A stretch of DNA of 64,000 nucleotides from Pseudomonas frederiksbergensis (GTDB lineage Bacteria > Pseudomonadota > Gammaproteobacteria > Pseudomonadales > Pseudomonadaceae): contig NZ_MOBP01000022.1 of assembly GCF_003732665.1 (NCBI RefSeq), positions 235,585 through 299,584 on the forward strand, written 5' to 3'. Shown piece by piece: positions 17,526 through 26,546 of the stretch (the stretch's first letter is position 1; the number at the start of each line of letters is the position of its first letter). The translations under genes and the position numbers were made by a program. A model generated the notes under the pieces. It did not search any database. It had not been told where the DNA came from and worked only from the letters and a program-made list of their open reading frames with translations.

Positions 17526-19883
17526 ATGAGCCACGGTTGGGCTCGCAGTTTCCAGTGTCCGTTGTGGGCGGCAACTTGCGCGTGCTGGCTGGTGATCATC
17601 CCTCGCACCGAGGCCGGCGATTTACCGCCGCCACCCAGCGGCATGGAGGCCGTGGCCGATGCACAGTTGTTTCTGGAGTTGGTGGTCAATCAGATGAATA
17701 CCGGACGGGTCGTCGCGGTGGAGCAACGGGGCGGACGCTTGTTCCTGCCGGCCACGGCGTTGCGCGACAGCGGCATGAAACTGCCCCAAGACATCGGCGC
17801 CGACGTTGATCTCGACAGCCTGCCGGGCCTGCACAGCGAGTACGACAGCGCTGGTCAGCGCCTGCTGCTCAACGTGCCGCCGGACTGGTTGCCGGAACAG
17901 TTCGTCGGCAACCGCCAAGCCTACCCGCGCACTCCGGCCCTCAGCAGTTTCGGCGCGTTGCTCAACTATGACCTGTACCTCAACGACACCGACGACGCGG
18001 GCACTTATCTGGCGGCGTGGAACGAAGTACGGCTGTTTGACAGTTGGGGCACGCTGTCCAACACCGGGCAATACCGCCGCACGTTGTCGGGGGATGCCGT
18101 CAGTACGTTGAACAACGGCTACCTGCGCTACGACACGACATGGCGTTATTCCGATGATGATCGACTGCTGACCTATGGGGCCGGCGATCTGGTCAGTGGC
18201 GCCTTGCCCTGGAGCAGCTCGGTGCGACTCGGCGGCGTGCAACTTTCGAGAGACTTCGGCGTGCGCCCGGATCTCGTGACCTACCCGCTGCCGCAATTCG
18301 CCGGGGAAGCGGCGGTGCCGTCCTCGGTGGACCTGTTCATCAACGGCTACAAATCCAGCAGCGCCGACCTGCAGCCGGGGCCGTACACCCTGACCAATAT
18401 CCCGTTTATCAATGGCGCCGGCGAAGCGGTGGTGGTCACCACCGATGCCCTGGGGCGACAGGTCTCGACCACGGTGCCGTTCTACGTCACCAGCAGTTTG
18501 CTGCAACAGGGTTTGAGCGATTTTTCCGTGGCTGCCGGGACGTTGCGCCGGGACTACGGCCTCAAGGATTTCGCCTACGGCACCGGCGTCACCTCCGGCA
18601 GTCTGCGTTACGGCGTCAGCGACAACTTCACCCTGGAAAGCCACGCCGAAGCTTCGGAGGCTCTGACGCTCGGCGGCTTGGGCGGCAACCTGCGGCTGGG
18701 CAATTTCGGCGTGCTCAACACCGCCCTCAGCCAAAGCCAGTTCGACGGCGAAAGCGGCCAGCAATTGAGCCTCGGTTATCAATACAGCAGCCAGCGCTAC
18801 AGCTTCTCTTATCAGCGTCTGCAACGGCGCGACCAATACGCCGACCTGACGGTGATCGACAGCCCCTACACCACCCTGAGCAAACGCAGCGAACAGGCGA
18901 CCCTGAGCCTCAATCTCGACACTTGGGGCAGCCTCGGCGTCGGCTATTTCGACGTGCGCGCGGCGGACGATTCGCGCACCCGGCTGCTCAACCTGACGTG
19001 GAGCAAACCGCTGTGGCGTAACACCAGTTTCTACCTGTCGGGCAACCGTGAGATCGGTGACAGCAACTGGGCGGTGCAGGCGCAACTGGTGATTCCGTTC
19101 GACCTGCGCGGTAGCCTGGCCATCAGCAGCGAACGCAGCAAAACCGGGCAGACTCAACAGCGAGTCAACTACAGCCGTGCCGTGCCGACCGAAGGCGGAC
19201 TGGGCTTCAACCTCGGCTACGCCCAGGGCGACGGCCCGGCTTATCGTCAGGCCGACCTGACCTGGCGCCTGCAATCGGTGCAGTTGCAGGCCGGGGTCTA
19301 CGGCACCAGCGACGCGCAAACCCGTTGGGCCGATGCCAGCGGTTCTTTGGTGTGGATGGACCGTCAGGTGTTTGCCGCCAACCGTATCGACGATGCGTTC
19401 GTGGTGGTGAGCACCGATGGCTACGCCGACATTCCGGTGCGCTATGAAAACCAACAGGTCGGGCAGACCGACCGCAACGGCCATTTGCTGGTGCCATGGA
19501 GCAGTGCCTATTACCGTGGCAAGTACGAAATCGATCCACTGAACCTGCCGGCCAACGTGCGCAGCCCCAACGTCGAACAGCGGATCGCGGTACGTCGTGG
19601 CAGCGGTTATCTGCTTGAGTTTCCGTTGAGTCGCGTGGTCGCCGCGAGCCTGGTATTGGTCGACGCCCGGCAGCAGGAATTGCCCCTGGGCAGCGGCGTC
19701 GTGCACGAACAGAGCGGCACGCAAACGGTGGTCGGTTGGGACGGCTTGGTGTACCTGGAAAACCTTCAGGCGCAAAACCGTTTGCGGGTGACGCTGCCCG
19801 ATGGGAGCACCTGTCAGGCGCAGTTTGCCGTGGACATGCAGCAGCAACAGATCCCGCTGATCGGGCCGTTGGTATGCCAATGA
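17526..19883 (+). CDS. Outer-membrane usher, CupE5/CsuD-like
   Basis: The 785-residue product has a signal peptide, an N-terminal domain (LFLELVVNQMNTGRVVAVEQRGGRLFLPATALRDSGM), a central beta-barrel (LSSFGALLNYDLYLND through ITLEVNL-like strands) with plug segment (DLFINGYKSSSADLQPGPYTLTNIPFINGAGEAVVV) and C-terminal domains (YADIPVRYENQQVGQTDRNGHLLVPW). It is the pore and assembly platform for the SCPU pilus. A strong AGGAGGA site lies about 31 bases before the ATG, with an in-frame ATT 9 bases after it; the ATG itself has no good site, so initiation may be unusual. It overlaps the tip gene by 4 bases. Confidence 0.92.
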   Translation: MSHGWARSFQCPLWAATCACWLVIIPRTEAGDLPPPPSGMEAVADAQLFLELVVNQMNTGRVVAVEQRGGRLFLPATALRDSGMKLPQDIGADVDLDSLPGLHSEYDSAGQRLLLNVPPDWLPEQFVGNRQAYPRTPALSSFGALLNYDLYLNDTDDAGTYLAAWNEVRLFDSWGTLSNTGQYRRTLSGDAVSTLNNGYLRYDTTWRYSDDDRLLTYGAGDLVSGALPWSSSVRLGGVQLSRDFGVRPDLVTYPLPQFAGEAAVPSSVDLFINGYKSSSADLQPGPYTLTNIPFINGAGEAVVVTTDALGRQVSTTVPFYVTSSLLQQGLSDFSVAAGTLRRDYGLKDFAYGTGVTSGSLRYGVSDNFTLESHAEASEALTLGGLGGNLRLGNFGVLNTALSQSQFDGESGQQLSLGYQYSSQRYSFSYQRLQRRDQYADLTVIDSPYTTLSKRSEQATLSLNLDTWGSLGVGYFDVRAADDSRTRLLNLTWSKPLWRNTSFYLSGNREIGDSNWAVQAQLVIPFDLRGSLAISSERSKTGQTQQRVNYSRAVPTEGGLGFNLGYAQGDGPAYRQADLTWRLQSVQLQAGVYGTSDAQTRWADASGSLVWMDRQVFAANRIDDAFVVVSTDGYADIPVRYENQQVGQTDRNGHLLVPWSSAYYRGKYEIDPLNLPANVRSPNVEQRIAVRRGSGYLLEFPLSRVVAASLVLVDARQQELPLGSGVVHEQSGTQTVVGWDGLVYLENLQAQNRLRVTLPDGSTCQAQFAVDMQQQQIPLIGPLVCQ

Positions 19884-20842
19884 AGTGGCTGGCTGGGTTG
19901 GCGCTATGGCTGCCGGGCCCGGCGTGGGCGTTGTGCTCGGTGGTCAGCACCACGCCCGTGGCGTTCGGTTCGTTGAGTTCGATCGCGGTGCGCACCACCT
20001 CGCAGTCCAGTTCCACCACCAACGCCGGGTTGAGTTGCACAGGCTCGTTACTGTCGTTGCTGACCACCAACGACCATTTCTACGCCACGGTCACCTCCAC
20101 CCAAAGCGGGCTGCTGGGTCCGACCGGCGACGTCATCGGCTACACGCTGTACGCCAACAACTCCACCAGTTACCCGCTGACCCGTGGCGTGGCCTTTGAC
20201 TTTGCACGCAACGGGATTATCGATGCGCTGGGATTGCTCGGCAGCGTAGTGCCGAAGACTGCGCCGATTTACCTGGGAACAACCATTGGCAGCAACGTCG
20301 CGGCGGGTATTTACACAGAAACCCTGAGCATCGCCTGGAGCTGGAACTATTGCTCCGGCATCGGCATTGGCAACGTGTGCCTGGGGCGCGACATCAACAG
20401 TGGCAACACCACGCTGACCGTCAATCTGACCGTGGCCAACGACTGCACCATCACCGCGCCGAACATCAGCTTCGGCAGCGCCCCGGTGATCAGCGCGTTT
20501 ACCCCGGTCACCGGCCAGACCATCAACCTTGCCTGCACCAAGGGCAGCGCTTACACCGTGGGCTTGAGCGATGGGCAACAGGCCGTGAGTGTCGGCGGGC
20601 GGCGGCGGATGATCTCCGGGGGGAATTACTTGGCGTATGACATTTTCAAAAGCGCCGGCACGACGCGCTGGGGCAGTGTCGGCAGTGCGCGCAGGGCGAG
20701 TTCGGATGCCGAGGTCAATCCGGGCAATGGGTTGGGGACCGGCAGTCAGGTCTTCAACTACAACGCAAAAATCTACACCGACCAAACCACACCGCCCGCC
20801 GGGACTTACCTGGACAGCGTGGTGCTCGACGTAGGTTTCTGA
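19880..20842 (+). CDS. Two-domain SCPU tip adhesin, CupE6/CsuE-like
   Basis: The 320-residue protein has a signal peptide (MKWLAGLALWLPGPAWALC) and two SCPU domains in tandem, about residues 20-165 (CSVVSTTPVAFGSLSS ... GIYTETLSIAWSW) and 180-320 (NDCTITAPNISFGSAPV ... GTYLDSVVLDVGF). This two-domain form at the end of the operon is that of the tip adhesin, whose first domain contacts surfaces. ATG at 19880 overlaps the usher stop as ATGA; another ATG lies at 19874. Confidence 0.88.
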   Translation: MKWLAGLALWLPGPAWALCSVVSTTPVAFGSLSSIAVRTTSQSSSTTNAGLSCTGSLLSLLTTNDHFYATVTSTQSGLLGPTGDVIGYTLYANNSTSYPLTRGVAFDFARNGIIDALGLLGSVVPKTAPIYLGTTIGSNVAAGIYTETLSIAWSWNYCSGIGIGNVCLGRDINSGNTTLTVNLTVANDCTITAPNISFGSAPVISAFTPVTGQTINLACTKGSAYTVGLSDGQQAVSVGGRRRMISGGNYLAYDIFKSAGTTRWGSVGSARRASSDAEVNPGNGLGTGSQVFNYNAKIYTDQTTPPAGTYLDSVVLDVGF

Positions 20843-20855
20843 TCACTGCGACCCT

Positions 20856-20945
20856 TGTGGGAGCGGGCTTGCTCGCGAAAGCGTCGTATCAGGCGATATT
20901 GATGTGGCTGACACACCGCTTTCGCGAGCAAGCTCGCTCCCACAG
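20856..20945. repeat. REPIN, GTGGGAGCGGG family (first of two)
   Basis: Inverted REP pair after the tip adhesin gene. Confidence 0.94.
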
Positions 20946-20988
20946 GGGACAGTGTTGTTTACACATATTGCAATCAACCCCGATTCAT

Positions 20989-21078
20989 TGTGGGAGCGGG
21001 CTTGCTCGCGATAGCAATGTGTCAGCCGCCATCCCTTTTGAATGTACCGCCGCCTTCGCGAGCAAGCCCGCTCCCACA
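20989..21078. repeat. REPIN, GTGGGAGCGGG family (second of two)
   Basis: Inverted REP pair separated from the previous one by a 43-base linker. The linker contains GCAATCAACCCCGAT, the reverse complement of linker sequence in the array at 24651-25415. Confidence 0.94.
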
Positions 21079-21106
21079 AGGGGTTTGTGGTGTTGGTCAA
21101 ATATGT

Positions 21107-22153
21107 CTAGCGCTCGATGCTCCGGTTCCACCGCGCATTCCACGCCGGGCGCTGTTCATTCACCTGGTCCCAATCCACCGCGATCGCGGTCTCCAGGTAC
21201 TTCTTCATCGCCTCAACCTGACCGCGGGTTTTGTCGGTGGTCGGGGTGTTGGGGTTGGACGGGATCTGGTCGCCATCTTCAAGCGCAGCCGCTTGTGCGT
21301 CCGGTGTCAGCAGGAACGCCGCGAGTTTTTGCGCCAGTTCCGGTTGGGTGTTGTTGGCGATGGCGCATTCGGCGACGTTGAGTACCACGGCGCCTTCCTT
21401 CGGCTGCGCGTATTCCACCGGCATGCCCTTGAGTTTCAGCGCGGTGACCTGGGTCGGGGTCAGTGGGAATAGCGCGGCTTCGTCGGTTTGCAGCATTTCC
21501 GAGATCTTCGCCGAGCTCGGGATGTATTCCAGCACGTTGCGCCCGACGGTGTTCGGCCAGGCCTTGAAGCCCGGTTCGACGTCGGTTTCGCTGCCGCCCT
21601 GGATGCGGTTGAACATCAGGAAACCGTGCAGGCCGAAGGTCGAGGAGGCCATCGACTGGAACACCACTTTGTCCTTGAAGCGCGGGTCGGCCAGGTCCAT
21701 CCACGAGGTCGGCGCGGCCCAGCCTTTTTCCTTGAACAGCCGCGTGTTGTAGGCCAGCCCGGTGACGCCGAGGCTGACCGCCACGGCTTCGTCCTTGATC
21801 CGGCCCTTGGCCGGAATCTGCGCCAGGGTCGGGCTGTCCTGGAGTTTGTCGCACAGGCCCATGGAGATAGCGCGGTACATGATGCCGTCGTCGAGGAACA
21901 TTACGTGCAACTGCGGGTTGCCCTTGCTGGCCTGGACCTTGGCCAGGATATCGGCGGAAGTCCCCGGCACGATCACCACTTTGACGTTGTTGGCTTTCTC
22001 GAACACCGGCAGCACCTTGTCGGCGTAGAGCCGCTCCATGGTCCCGCCGTTCATGCCCAGGTAAAGCGTCGGTTCGGCCTGGGCCTGGGCGACCGTGAGC
22101 AGGGCGCCCATGCAGGACAACCCGAGCAGTGCAGTGCGTTTGACGTTATTCAT
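21107..22153 (-). CDS. ABC transporter substrate-binding protein, polyamine/opine type
   Basis: The 348-residue product has a signal peptide (ALLGLSCMGALLTVAQAQA-EP) and a PotD/FbpA-like binding fold (LYLGMNGGTMERLYADKVLPVFEKANNVKVVIVPGTSADILAKVQASKG). It is the periplasmic receptor for the importer encoded by the ATPase and two permeases at 25746-28432. It lies last in the predicted operon, after the dehydrogenase subunits, an order seen in opine or unusual amino acid uptake clusters. The ligand cannot be read from the sequence. Confidence 0.85.
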   Translation of the reverse strand: MNNVKRTALLGLSCMGALLTVAQAQAEPTLYLGMNGGTMERLYADKVLPVFEKANNVKVVIVPGTSADILAKVQASKGNPQLHVMFLDDGIMYRAISMGLCDKLQDSPTLAQIPAKGRIKDEAVAVSLGVTGLAYNTRLFKEKGWAAPTSWMDLADPRFKDKVVFQSMASSTFGLHGFLMFNRIQGGSETDVEPGFKAWPNTVGRNVLEYIPSSAKISEMLQTDEAALFPLTPTQVTALKLKGMPVEYAQPKEGAVVLNVAECAIANNTQPELAQKLAAFLLTPDAQAAALEDGDQIPSNPNTPTTDKTRGQVEAMKKYLETAIAVDWDQVNEQRPAWNARWNRSIER

Positions 22154-22171
22154 TGGCGCGACCTTCCTCTA

Positions 22172-23287
22172 TCAAGCAACTGGGATGGAGTGAAACCGGG
22201 TGATGGAAAACGCATCCAGCGACGTTTTTGACGCGCCGCTGCAGATGATCTCGGTGAGCGCCAGGCCCACCGCCGGGCCGATCTGGAAACCGGCACCGGC
22301 AAAGCCAAACCCGTGCAACAGACCGGGCCGGGTGCCGCTGTGCCCGATCACCGGTTGGCGATCAGGCAGATAACCTTCGGTGCCGCTCCAGGTGCGAATC
22401 GCCTGGGCGCCTTCAAGAAACGGGTAAAGCTCGACGGCTTGGCGCAGGATCTCGATCACCGCGTTCTGGCCCGGCCGGGCGCGGGCGTCGTCGAGGGCGA
22501 AACCCTGGCCGCCGCCCAGCACGCAATTGCCGCGAGCGACCTGACGGGCATAAATACCGCCACCCTCGACCCCGGTGCTGGCGTTCATCACCAGCGGCAA
22601 GGGTTCGGTGACCAACATCGCCGGGTGGCCGGCGTGCATCGGCACGGGTTCGCCGAATTGAGCGGCCAATTTTCCAGCCCAGGCCCCGGCGCAATTCAAC
22701 AGCCATGGGGCACGCAGTTTGAGGCCGTTCGCGGTGCTTACGTTAAAGTGCTGGCCGTCGTGTTCCACTTCGGTGACGGCGCATTGCTCATGAATCTGCG
22801 CGCCGTGTCGCCGGGCAGTCTGGGCAAATGCCGGGGACACCAGTCGCGGGTTGGCGTGACCGTCGTCGGGGCAGAACGACGCGCCGGCCGCCACATCACC
22901 GACCCACGGGAACCGTGCGCGCAGTTCATCCCGTTCAAGAATCTGCAAGTCGAGACCGAAGCCCTGGCTGCTGACGGCATAGTCCTGCAAGGCGCGCAGG
23001 TCGTTGAGGCTACGGGCCAGTTTCAGATGGCCGCTGCGCTGGTACTCACCATCGATGCCGATCAACTGCGGCAGTTGTTCCCAGAGTTCGTGGGCCTGTT
23101 GCGACAGCGGCAGTTGTGACAAGGGCCGGCCCTGACGGCGCACGCCGCCGTAATTCACGCCGCTGGAGTGTGAGCCGCAAAAGTCTCGCTCCAGCAGCGC
23201 CACGCGACGCCCGGCCTTGCTGAGAAACAGTGCGGCGGAGGCGCCGACAATGCCGCCGCCAATAATGATGGCATCCACTTCGATCAT
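22172..23287 (-). CDS. FAD-dependent amine/D-amino acid dehydrogenase subunit, HcnC/OoxB-like
   Basis: The 371-residue protein starts with a FAD-binding motif (DAIIIGGGIVGASAALFLSKAGRRVALLER) and continues as a DAO-fold oxidoreductase (SGVNYGGVRRQG, and GFGFAGAGFQIGPAVGLALTEII at the C terminus). This is the catalytic subunit of heterotrimeric dehydrogenases such as opine oxidase, D-hydroxyproline dehydrogenase and hydrogen cyanide synthase. Its ATG overlaps the stop of the 23284 gene as ATGA, showing translational coupling to the second FAD subunit. An upstream open stretch in the same frame is antisense noise, not an extension. Confidence 0.87.
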   Translation of the reverse strand: MIEVDAIIIGGGIVGASAALFLSKAGRRVALLERDFCGSHSSGVNYGGVRRQGRPLSQLPLSQQAHELWEQLPQLIGIDGEYQRSGHLKLARSLNDLRALQDYAVSSQGFGLDLQILERDELRARFPWVGDVAAGASFCPDDGHANPRLVSPAFAQTARRHGAQIHEQCAVTEVEHDGQHFNVSTANGLKLRAPWLLNCAGAWAGKLAAQFGEPVPMHAGHPAMLVTEPLPLVMNASTGVEGGGIYARQVARGNCVLGGGQGFALDDARARPGQNAVIEILRQAVELYPFLEGAQAIRTWSGTEGYLPDRQPVIGHSGTRPGLLHGFGFAGAGFQIGPAVGLALTEIICSGASKTSLDAFSITRFHSIPVA

Positions 23288-24639
23288 GGCTCGACCTCCA
23301 GGCCAAACGGCAGCGGTTTGATCGGCGACTGGGCGCGCAGACGGCCGATGTCCGACACGGGACGTTGGCTTTCGCAGGCGATGATTTCTGCGGCGGCGGC
23401 ACCGCACATCCGGCCCTGGCAACGACCCATGCCGACCCGGCAATGGGCCTTCACCCGGTTGATCTCCCAGTGCCCCTCGCGCACGACCTGGCGAATATCG
23501 CCGGCGCGGACTTCTTCGCAGCGGCAGATGATCAGGTTGTCGGCGCTGTTGGCGGCCCAGTCTTCGGGGAACGCGAAGGCGCGCTCCAGGCCCTGGCGAA
23601 AATCGCCGATGCGCTGGAGGGCGTGTTCCAGTTGCAGGCTGCGTTGCGCTGGGATCAGGTAGCCGCTGTCTTCGAGCAGGGCCAATGCGGCGCGCTCGCC
23701 GGCCATTTCCGCAGCGTCGGCGCCCATGATCCCGGCGCCGTCACCGGCCAGGTAAACCTCGGCGACACTGCTGCGCCCGGCGCTGTCACGCTGGGGCAGC
23801 CATGCGCGGTTGAGCGGGTTCCAGGCGAATTCGCAACCGAGCAGATCGGCGAGCTGGGTTTCGCTGCGCAGACCGTGGGCGAAGGCGACGGCATCGCAGT
23901 CGATTTGTTGGGAGCCTTTGGCGTTGCGCCAGTTCAGGGATTGCACGCGCTGTTCGCCGTTGACCTGGACCAGGCTGGCGCCCTGATGCACCGGGATGCC
24001 GTGGGCGGTCAGCCAACTGCGGTAATAGATGCCTTTGGCCAGGGTCGCCGGTTGCGCCAGCAGGCCGGGCAGGGCGCGGGCCTGAGCGCTGAAGGGCGAG
24101 CTGTCGAGCACCGCCACAACCTTCGCCCCGGCCTTGGCGTATTGATAGGCGACGAGGTACAGCAACGGTCCGCTGCCGGCGAACACCACCCGTTCACCGA
24201 TGGCGCAGCCCTGGAATTTCAACGCAATCTGCGCCGCGCCGAGGCTGTAGACCCCGGGCAACGTCCAGCCCGGCACCGGCAGAACCCGGTCAGTGGCACC
24301 GGTGGCGACGATCACCCGGGAGAACGCCAGCCGCGTGGCGCGGCCGTCATGCAAGGTATCGAGCGCACCGGCCTCGGCGTTCCACACCAGGGTGTCGGGG
24401 CGGTAATCGAGTTGCCCGCGCAGTGCGTCGAGGGTTTGATGAATCGCACTGGCTTTGCGGGCTTCGAAGCCATACAGCTTCACCGCCGAGCGCTTGAAAT
24501 TCGCCGGCTGCCGCCGATAAACCTGCCCACCACCGCGCGCCGCCTCATCCAGCAAAATCGGGCGGACACCATGGGCTACCAACGTCTGCGCCGCACGAAT
24601 CCCCGCAGGGCCGGCCCCGACAACCACCACAGAATTCAT
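23284..24639 (-). CDS. FAD/[2Fe-2S] oxidoreductase subunit, HcnB/OoxA-like
   Basis: The 451-residue protein has SVVVVGAGPAGIRAAQTLVAHG (FAD) at the N terminus, GERVVFAGSGPLLYLVAYQYAKAG (NAD-type site), VYLAGDGAGIMGADAA (second FAD motif) and a C-terminal BFD-like iron-sulfur region with ICRCEEV and CRVGMGRCQGRMCG. It matches the electron-transfer subunit of the opine oxidase/HcnB family. The ATG at 24639 has GGGGAT upstream and lies only 12 bases after the REPIN array, so its leader comes directly from the repeats. The [2Fe-2S] subunit gene lies on the other side of the array. Confidence 0.88.
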   Translation of the reverse strand: MNSVVVVGAGPAGIRAAQTLVAHGVRPILLDEAARGGGQVYRRQPANFKRSAVKLYGFEARKASAIHQTLDALRGQLDYRPDTLVWNAEAGALDTLHDGRATRLAFSRVIVATGATDRVLPVPGWTLPGVYSLGAAQIALKFQGCAIGERVVFAGSGPLLYLVAYQYAKAGAKVVAVLDSSPFSAQARALPGLLAQPATLAKGIYYRSWLTAHGIPVHQGASLVQVNGEQRVQSLNWRNAKGSQQIDCDAVAFAHGLRSETQLADLLGCEFAWNPLNRAWLPQRDSAGRSSVAEVYLAGDGAGIMGADAAEMAGERAALALLEDSGYLIPAQRSLQLEHALQRIGDFRQGLERAFAFPEDWAANSADNLIICRCEEVRAGDIRQVVREGHWEINRVKAHCRVGMGRCQGRMCGAAAAEIIACESQRPVSDIGRLRAQSPIKPLPFGLEVEP

Positions 24640-24650
24640 ACCCGATCCCC

Positions 24651-25415
24651 TGTGGGAGCGGGCTTGCTCGCGAAGGGGGCTACACATTCAAAAGATGTGG
24701 CGACTGACACGACGCCTTCGCGAGCAAGCCCGCTCCCACAGTTGATCGGGGTTGATTGCGATATTTGTGAACGACGCAAAACCCCTGTGGGAGCGGGCTT
24801 GCTCGCGAAGGGGGCTACACATTCAAAAGATGTGGCGACTGACACGACGCCTTCGCGAGCAAGCCCGCTCCCACAGTTGATCGGGATTGGTTGCGATATT
24901 TGTGAACGACGCAAAACCCCTGTGGGAGCGAGCTTGCTCGCGAAGGGGGCGGCACATTCAAAAGATGTGGTGGCTGACAGATTGCTTTCGCGAGCAAGCC
25001 CGCTCCCACAGTTGATCTTGGTTGGCCGCAATATTTGTGAACGGCGCAAAACCCCTGTGGGAGCGAGCCTGCTCGCGAAGAGGCCGGCACATTCAAAAGG
25101 GATGGTGGCTGACACGACGCCTTCGCGAGCAAGCCCGCTCCCACAGTTGATCTCGATTGGCCGCAATATTTGTGAACGACGCAAAACCCCTGTGGGAGCG
25201 GGCTTGCTCGCGAAGGGGGCGGAACATTCAACAGATGTGGTGGCTGACAGATTGCTTTCGCGAGCAAGCCCGCTCCCACAGTTGATCTTGGTTGGTTGCG
25301 ATATTTGTGAACGACGCAAAACCCCTGTGGGAGCGGGCTTGCTCGCGAAGGGGGCGGCACATTCAAAAGATGTGGTGGCTGACACGACGCCTTCGCGAGC
25401 AAGCCCGCTCCCACA
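24651..25415. repeat. Tandem array of six REPIN units, 135-bp period
   Basis: Units start at 24651, 24786, 24921, 25056, 25191 and 25326, exactly 135 bases apart. Each holds a 90-base REPIN (two inverted REP arms) and, except the last, a 45-base linker containing ATATTTGTGAACG and CGCAAAACCCC. Units differ by scattered substitutions, mainly in the loops (for example ACGACGCCTT versus AGATTGCTTT before the right arm), and the two loop versions partly alternate. The array splits the dehydrogenase genes of one predicted operon. The 808-base gap between genes holds nothing else recognised. Confidence 0.97.
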
Positions 25416-25447
25416 AGGGATCCAGGGTTGGCAGTTGGGTTGGGTGT

Positions 25448-25738
25448 TCATAGCGAGCGCCCCGGTTCGCGGTTGATCTGTTGCCCGGCTTCGAGCAGCG
25501 TCGAGCAGGCTCGTACCCGGCGGCCGTCGCCCAGGCGTACCCAGCAGTCCTGGCACGCGCCCATCAGGCAGAACCCGGCGCGGGGTTCGGCGCTGAAGTC
25601 GCTGCCGCGCAGGTGTTCGCTGCAGGTCAGGACGGCGGTCAGTACGGTGTCGCCGAGCAGGGCGGTGGCCGGTTGGCCGTCGAGGACGAAGTCCAGGGCC
25701 GGGCGGTCGCCTTCGGCCAGTCGTTTCAGCAGAGCCAT
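25448..25738 (-). CDS. [2Fe-2S] ferredoxin-like dehydrogenase subunit, HcnA/OoxC-like
   Basis: The 96-residue protein is a small plant-type [2Fe-2S] protein: LTCSEHLRGS, then GFCLMGACQDCWVRLGDG and RVRACSTLL give the four cluster cysteines. It is the gamma subunit of the three-subunit dehydrogenase family. The ATG at 25738 has GAGGG 4 bases upstream and lies 7 bases beyond the permease stop, so it is part of the transporter operon. The other two subunits follow only after the REPIN array. Confidence 0.87.
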   Translation of the reverse strand: MALLKRLAEGDRPALDFVLDGQPATALLGDTVLTAVLTCSEHLRGSDFSAEPRAGFCLMGACQDCWVRLGDGRRVRACSTLLEAGQQINREPGRSL

Positions 25739-25745
25739 GGCGCCC

Positions 25746-26540
25746 TCATTGTTTGCCCACCAGAACCCGATCCAGGCCATAGACCCGATCAAGCAGAATC
25801 ATCGTCAACGCCGTCAGGCCAATCACCAGTGCCGACACCGCCGCCATCATCGGGTCGATGGACTCAGTGGCGTACACGTACATCCGCACCGGCAGCGTCT
25901 GCGTGGCTGGCGAGGTCACGAAGATCGACAACGTCACCTCATCGAAACTGTTGATAAACGCCAGCAACCAGCCCCCGGCCACCCCCGGCAAAATCATCGG
26001 CAACGTGATTTGCTTGAACAGCGTGAATCGCCCGGCGCCCAACGATTGCGCCGCATGTTCGGCACTGCGATCCAGGCCAATCGCCGACGCCAGCACCAGC
26101 CGCAGCACATACGGCGTGATCACCAGCACATGCGCAAAGATCAGCCAGCCGAAGCTGCCGTTCACGCCCATCAGCGCAAACAACCGCAGCAGTGCGACAC
26201 CTAAAACCAAGTGCGGAATGATGATCGGCGACAGGAACAAACCATTGAAAAAGCCCCGCCCGGGAAACTCATAACGGGTGATGGCCAGCGCTGCCGGCAC
26301 CGCAATCAACGTCGCCAACGTCGCGGCGCAGAACGCCAGGATCAGGCTGTTGTAAAACGCATCGACGAAATCGGCGCGCTCGAATACGGCGCGAAACCAG
26401 CGTAGCGAGAAGTTCGTAGTGGGCAGGCTCAGGGTGTTTTCCGGGGTGAACGCCACCAGGCACACCACCACCAGCGGCGCGAGCATGAACAGCACCACCA
26501 GGGCATGAAACAGCAGGGCGAAAGGACCGTTCTTGGACAT
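25746..26540 (-). CDS. ABC transporter permease, PotC type
   Basis: The 264-residue protein has about six membrane segments (FHALVVLFMLAPLVVVCLVAF first) and the EAA loop AAQSLGAGRFTLFKQITLPMILPG that contacts the ATPase. It resembles the PotC-like second permease of polyamine/opine importers. It lies 6 bases after the partner permease stop. Confidence 0.9.
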   Translation of the reverse strand: MSKNGPFALLFHALVVLFMLAPLVVVCLVAFTPENTLSLPTTNFSLRWFRAVFERADFVDAFYNSLILAFCAATLATLIAVPAALAITRYEFPGRGFFNGLFLSPIIIPHLVLGVALLRLFALMGVNGSFGWLIFAHVLVITPYVLRLVLASAIGLDRSAEHAAQSLGAGRFTLFKQITLPMILPGVAGGWLLAFINSFDEVTLSIFVTSPATQTLPVRMYVYATESIDPMMAAVSALVIGLTALTMILLDRVYGLDRVLVGKQ

Positions 26541-26546
26541 GACGAG

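Noticed and set aside
17622..19880. A 752-codon antisense frame over the usher gene
   Set aside because: It is the mirror of GC-rich codon use in the usher, with no recognisable domain; the usher has clear family motifs.
24651..25415. CRISPR array
   Set aside because: Units are 135 bases long and palindromic, the intervening linkers are nearly identical rather than unique spacers, and no cas genes are present.
24636..25556. Long open frames on both strands across the REPIN array
   Set aside because: The period of 135 bases is a multiple of three, so frames stay open and give a peptide repeating GSGLARE and PAPTG; this is a by-product of the repeats without ribosome site or family features.
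22172..25738. Hydrogen cyanide synthase (hcnABC)
   Set aside because: Subunit types match, but co-transcription with an ABC importer and the IclR regulator indicates a catabolic dehydrogenase of the opine oxidase group.
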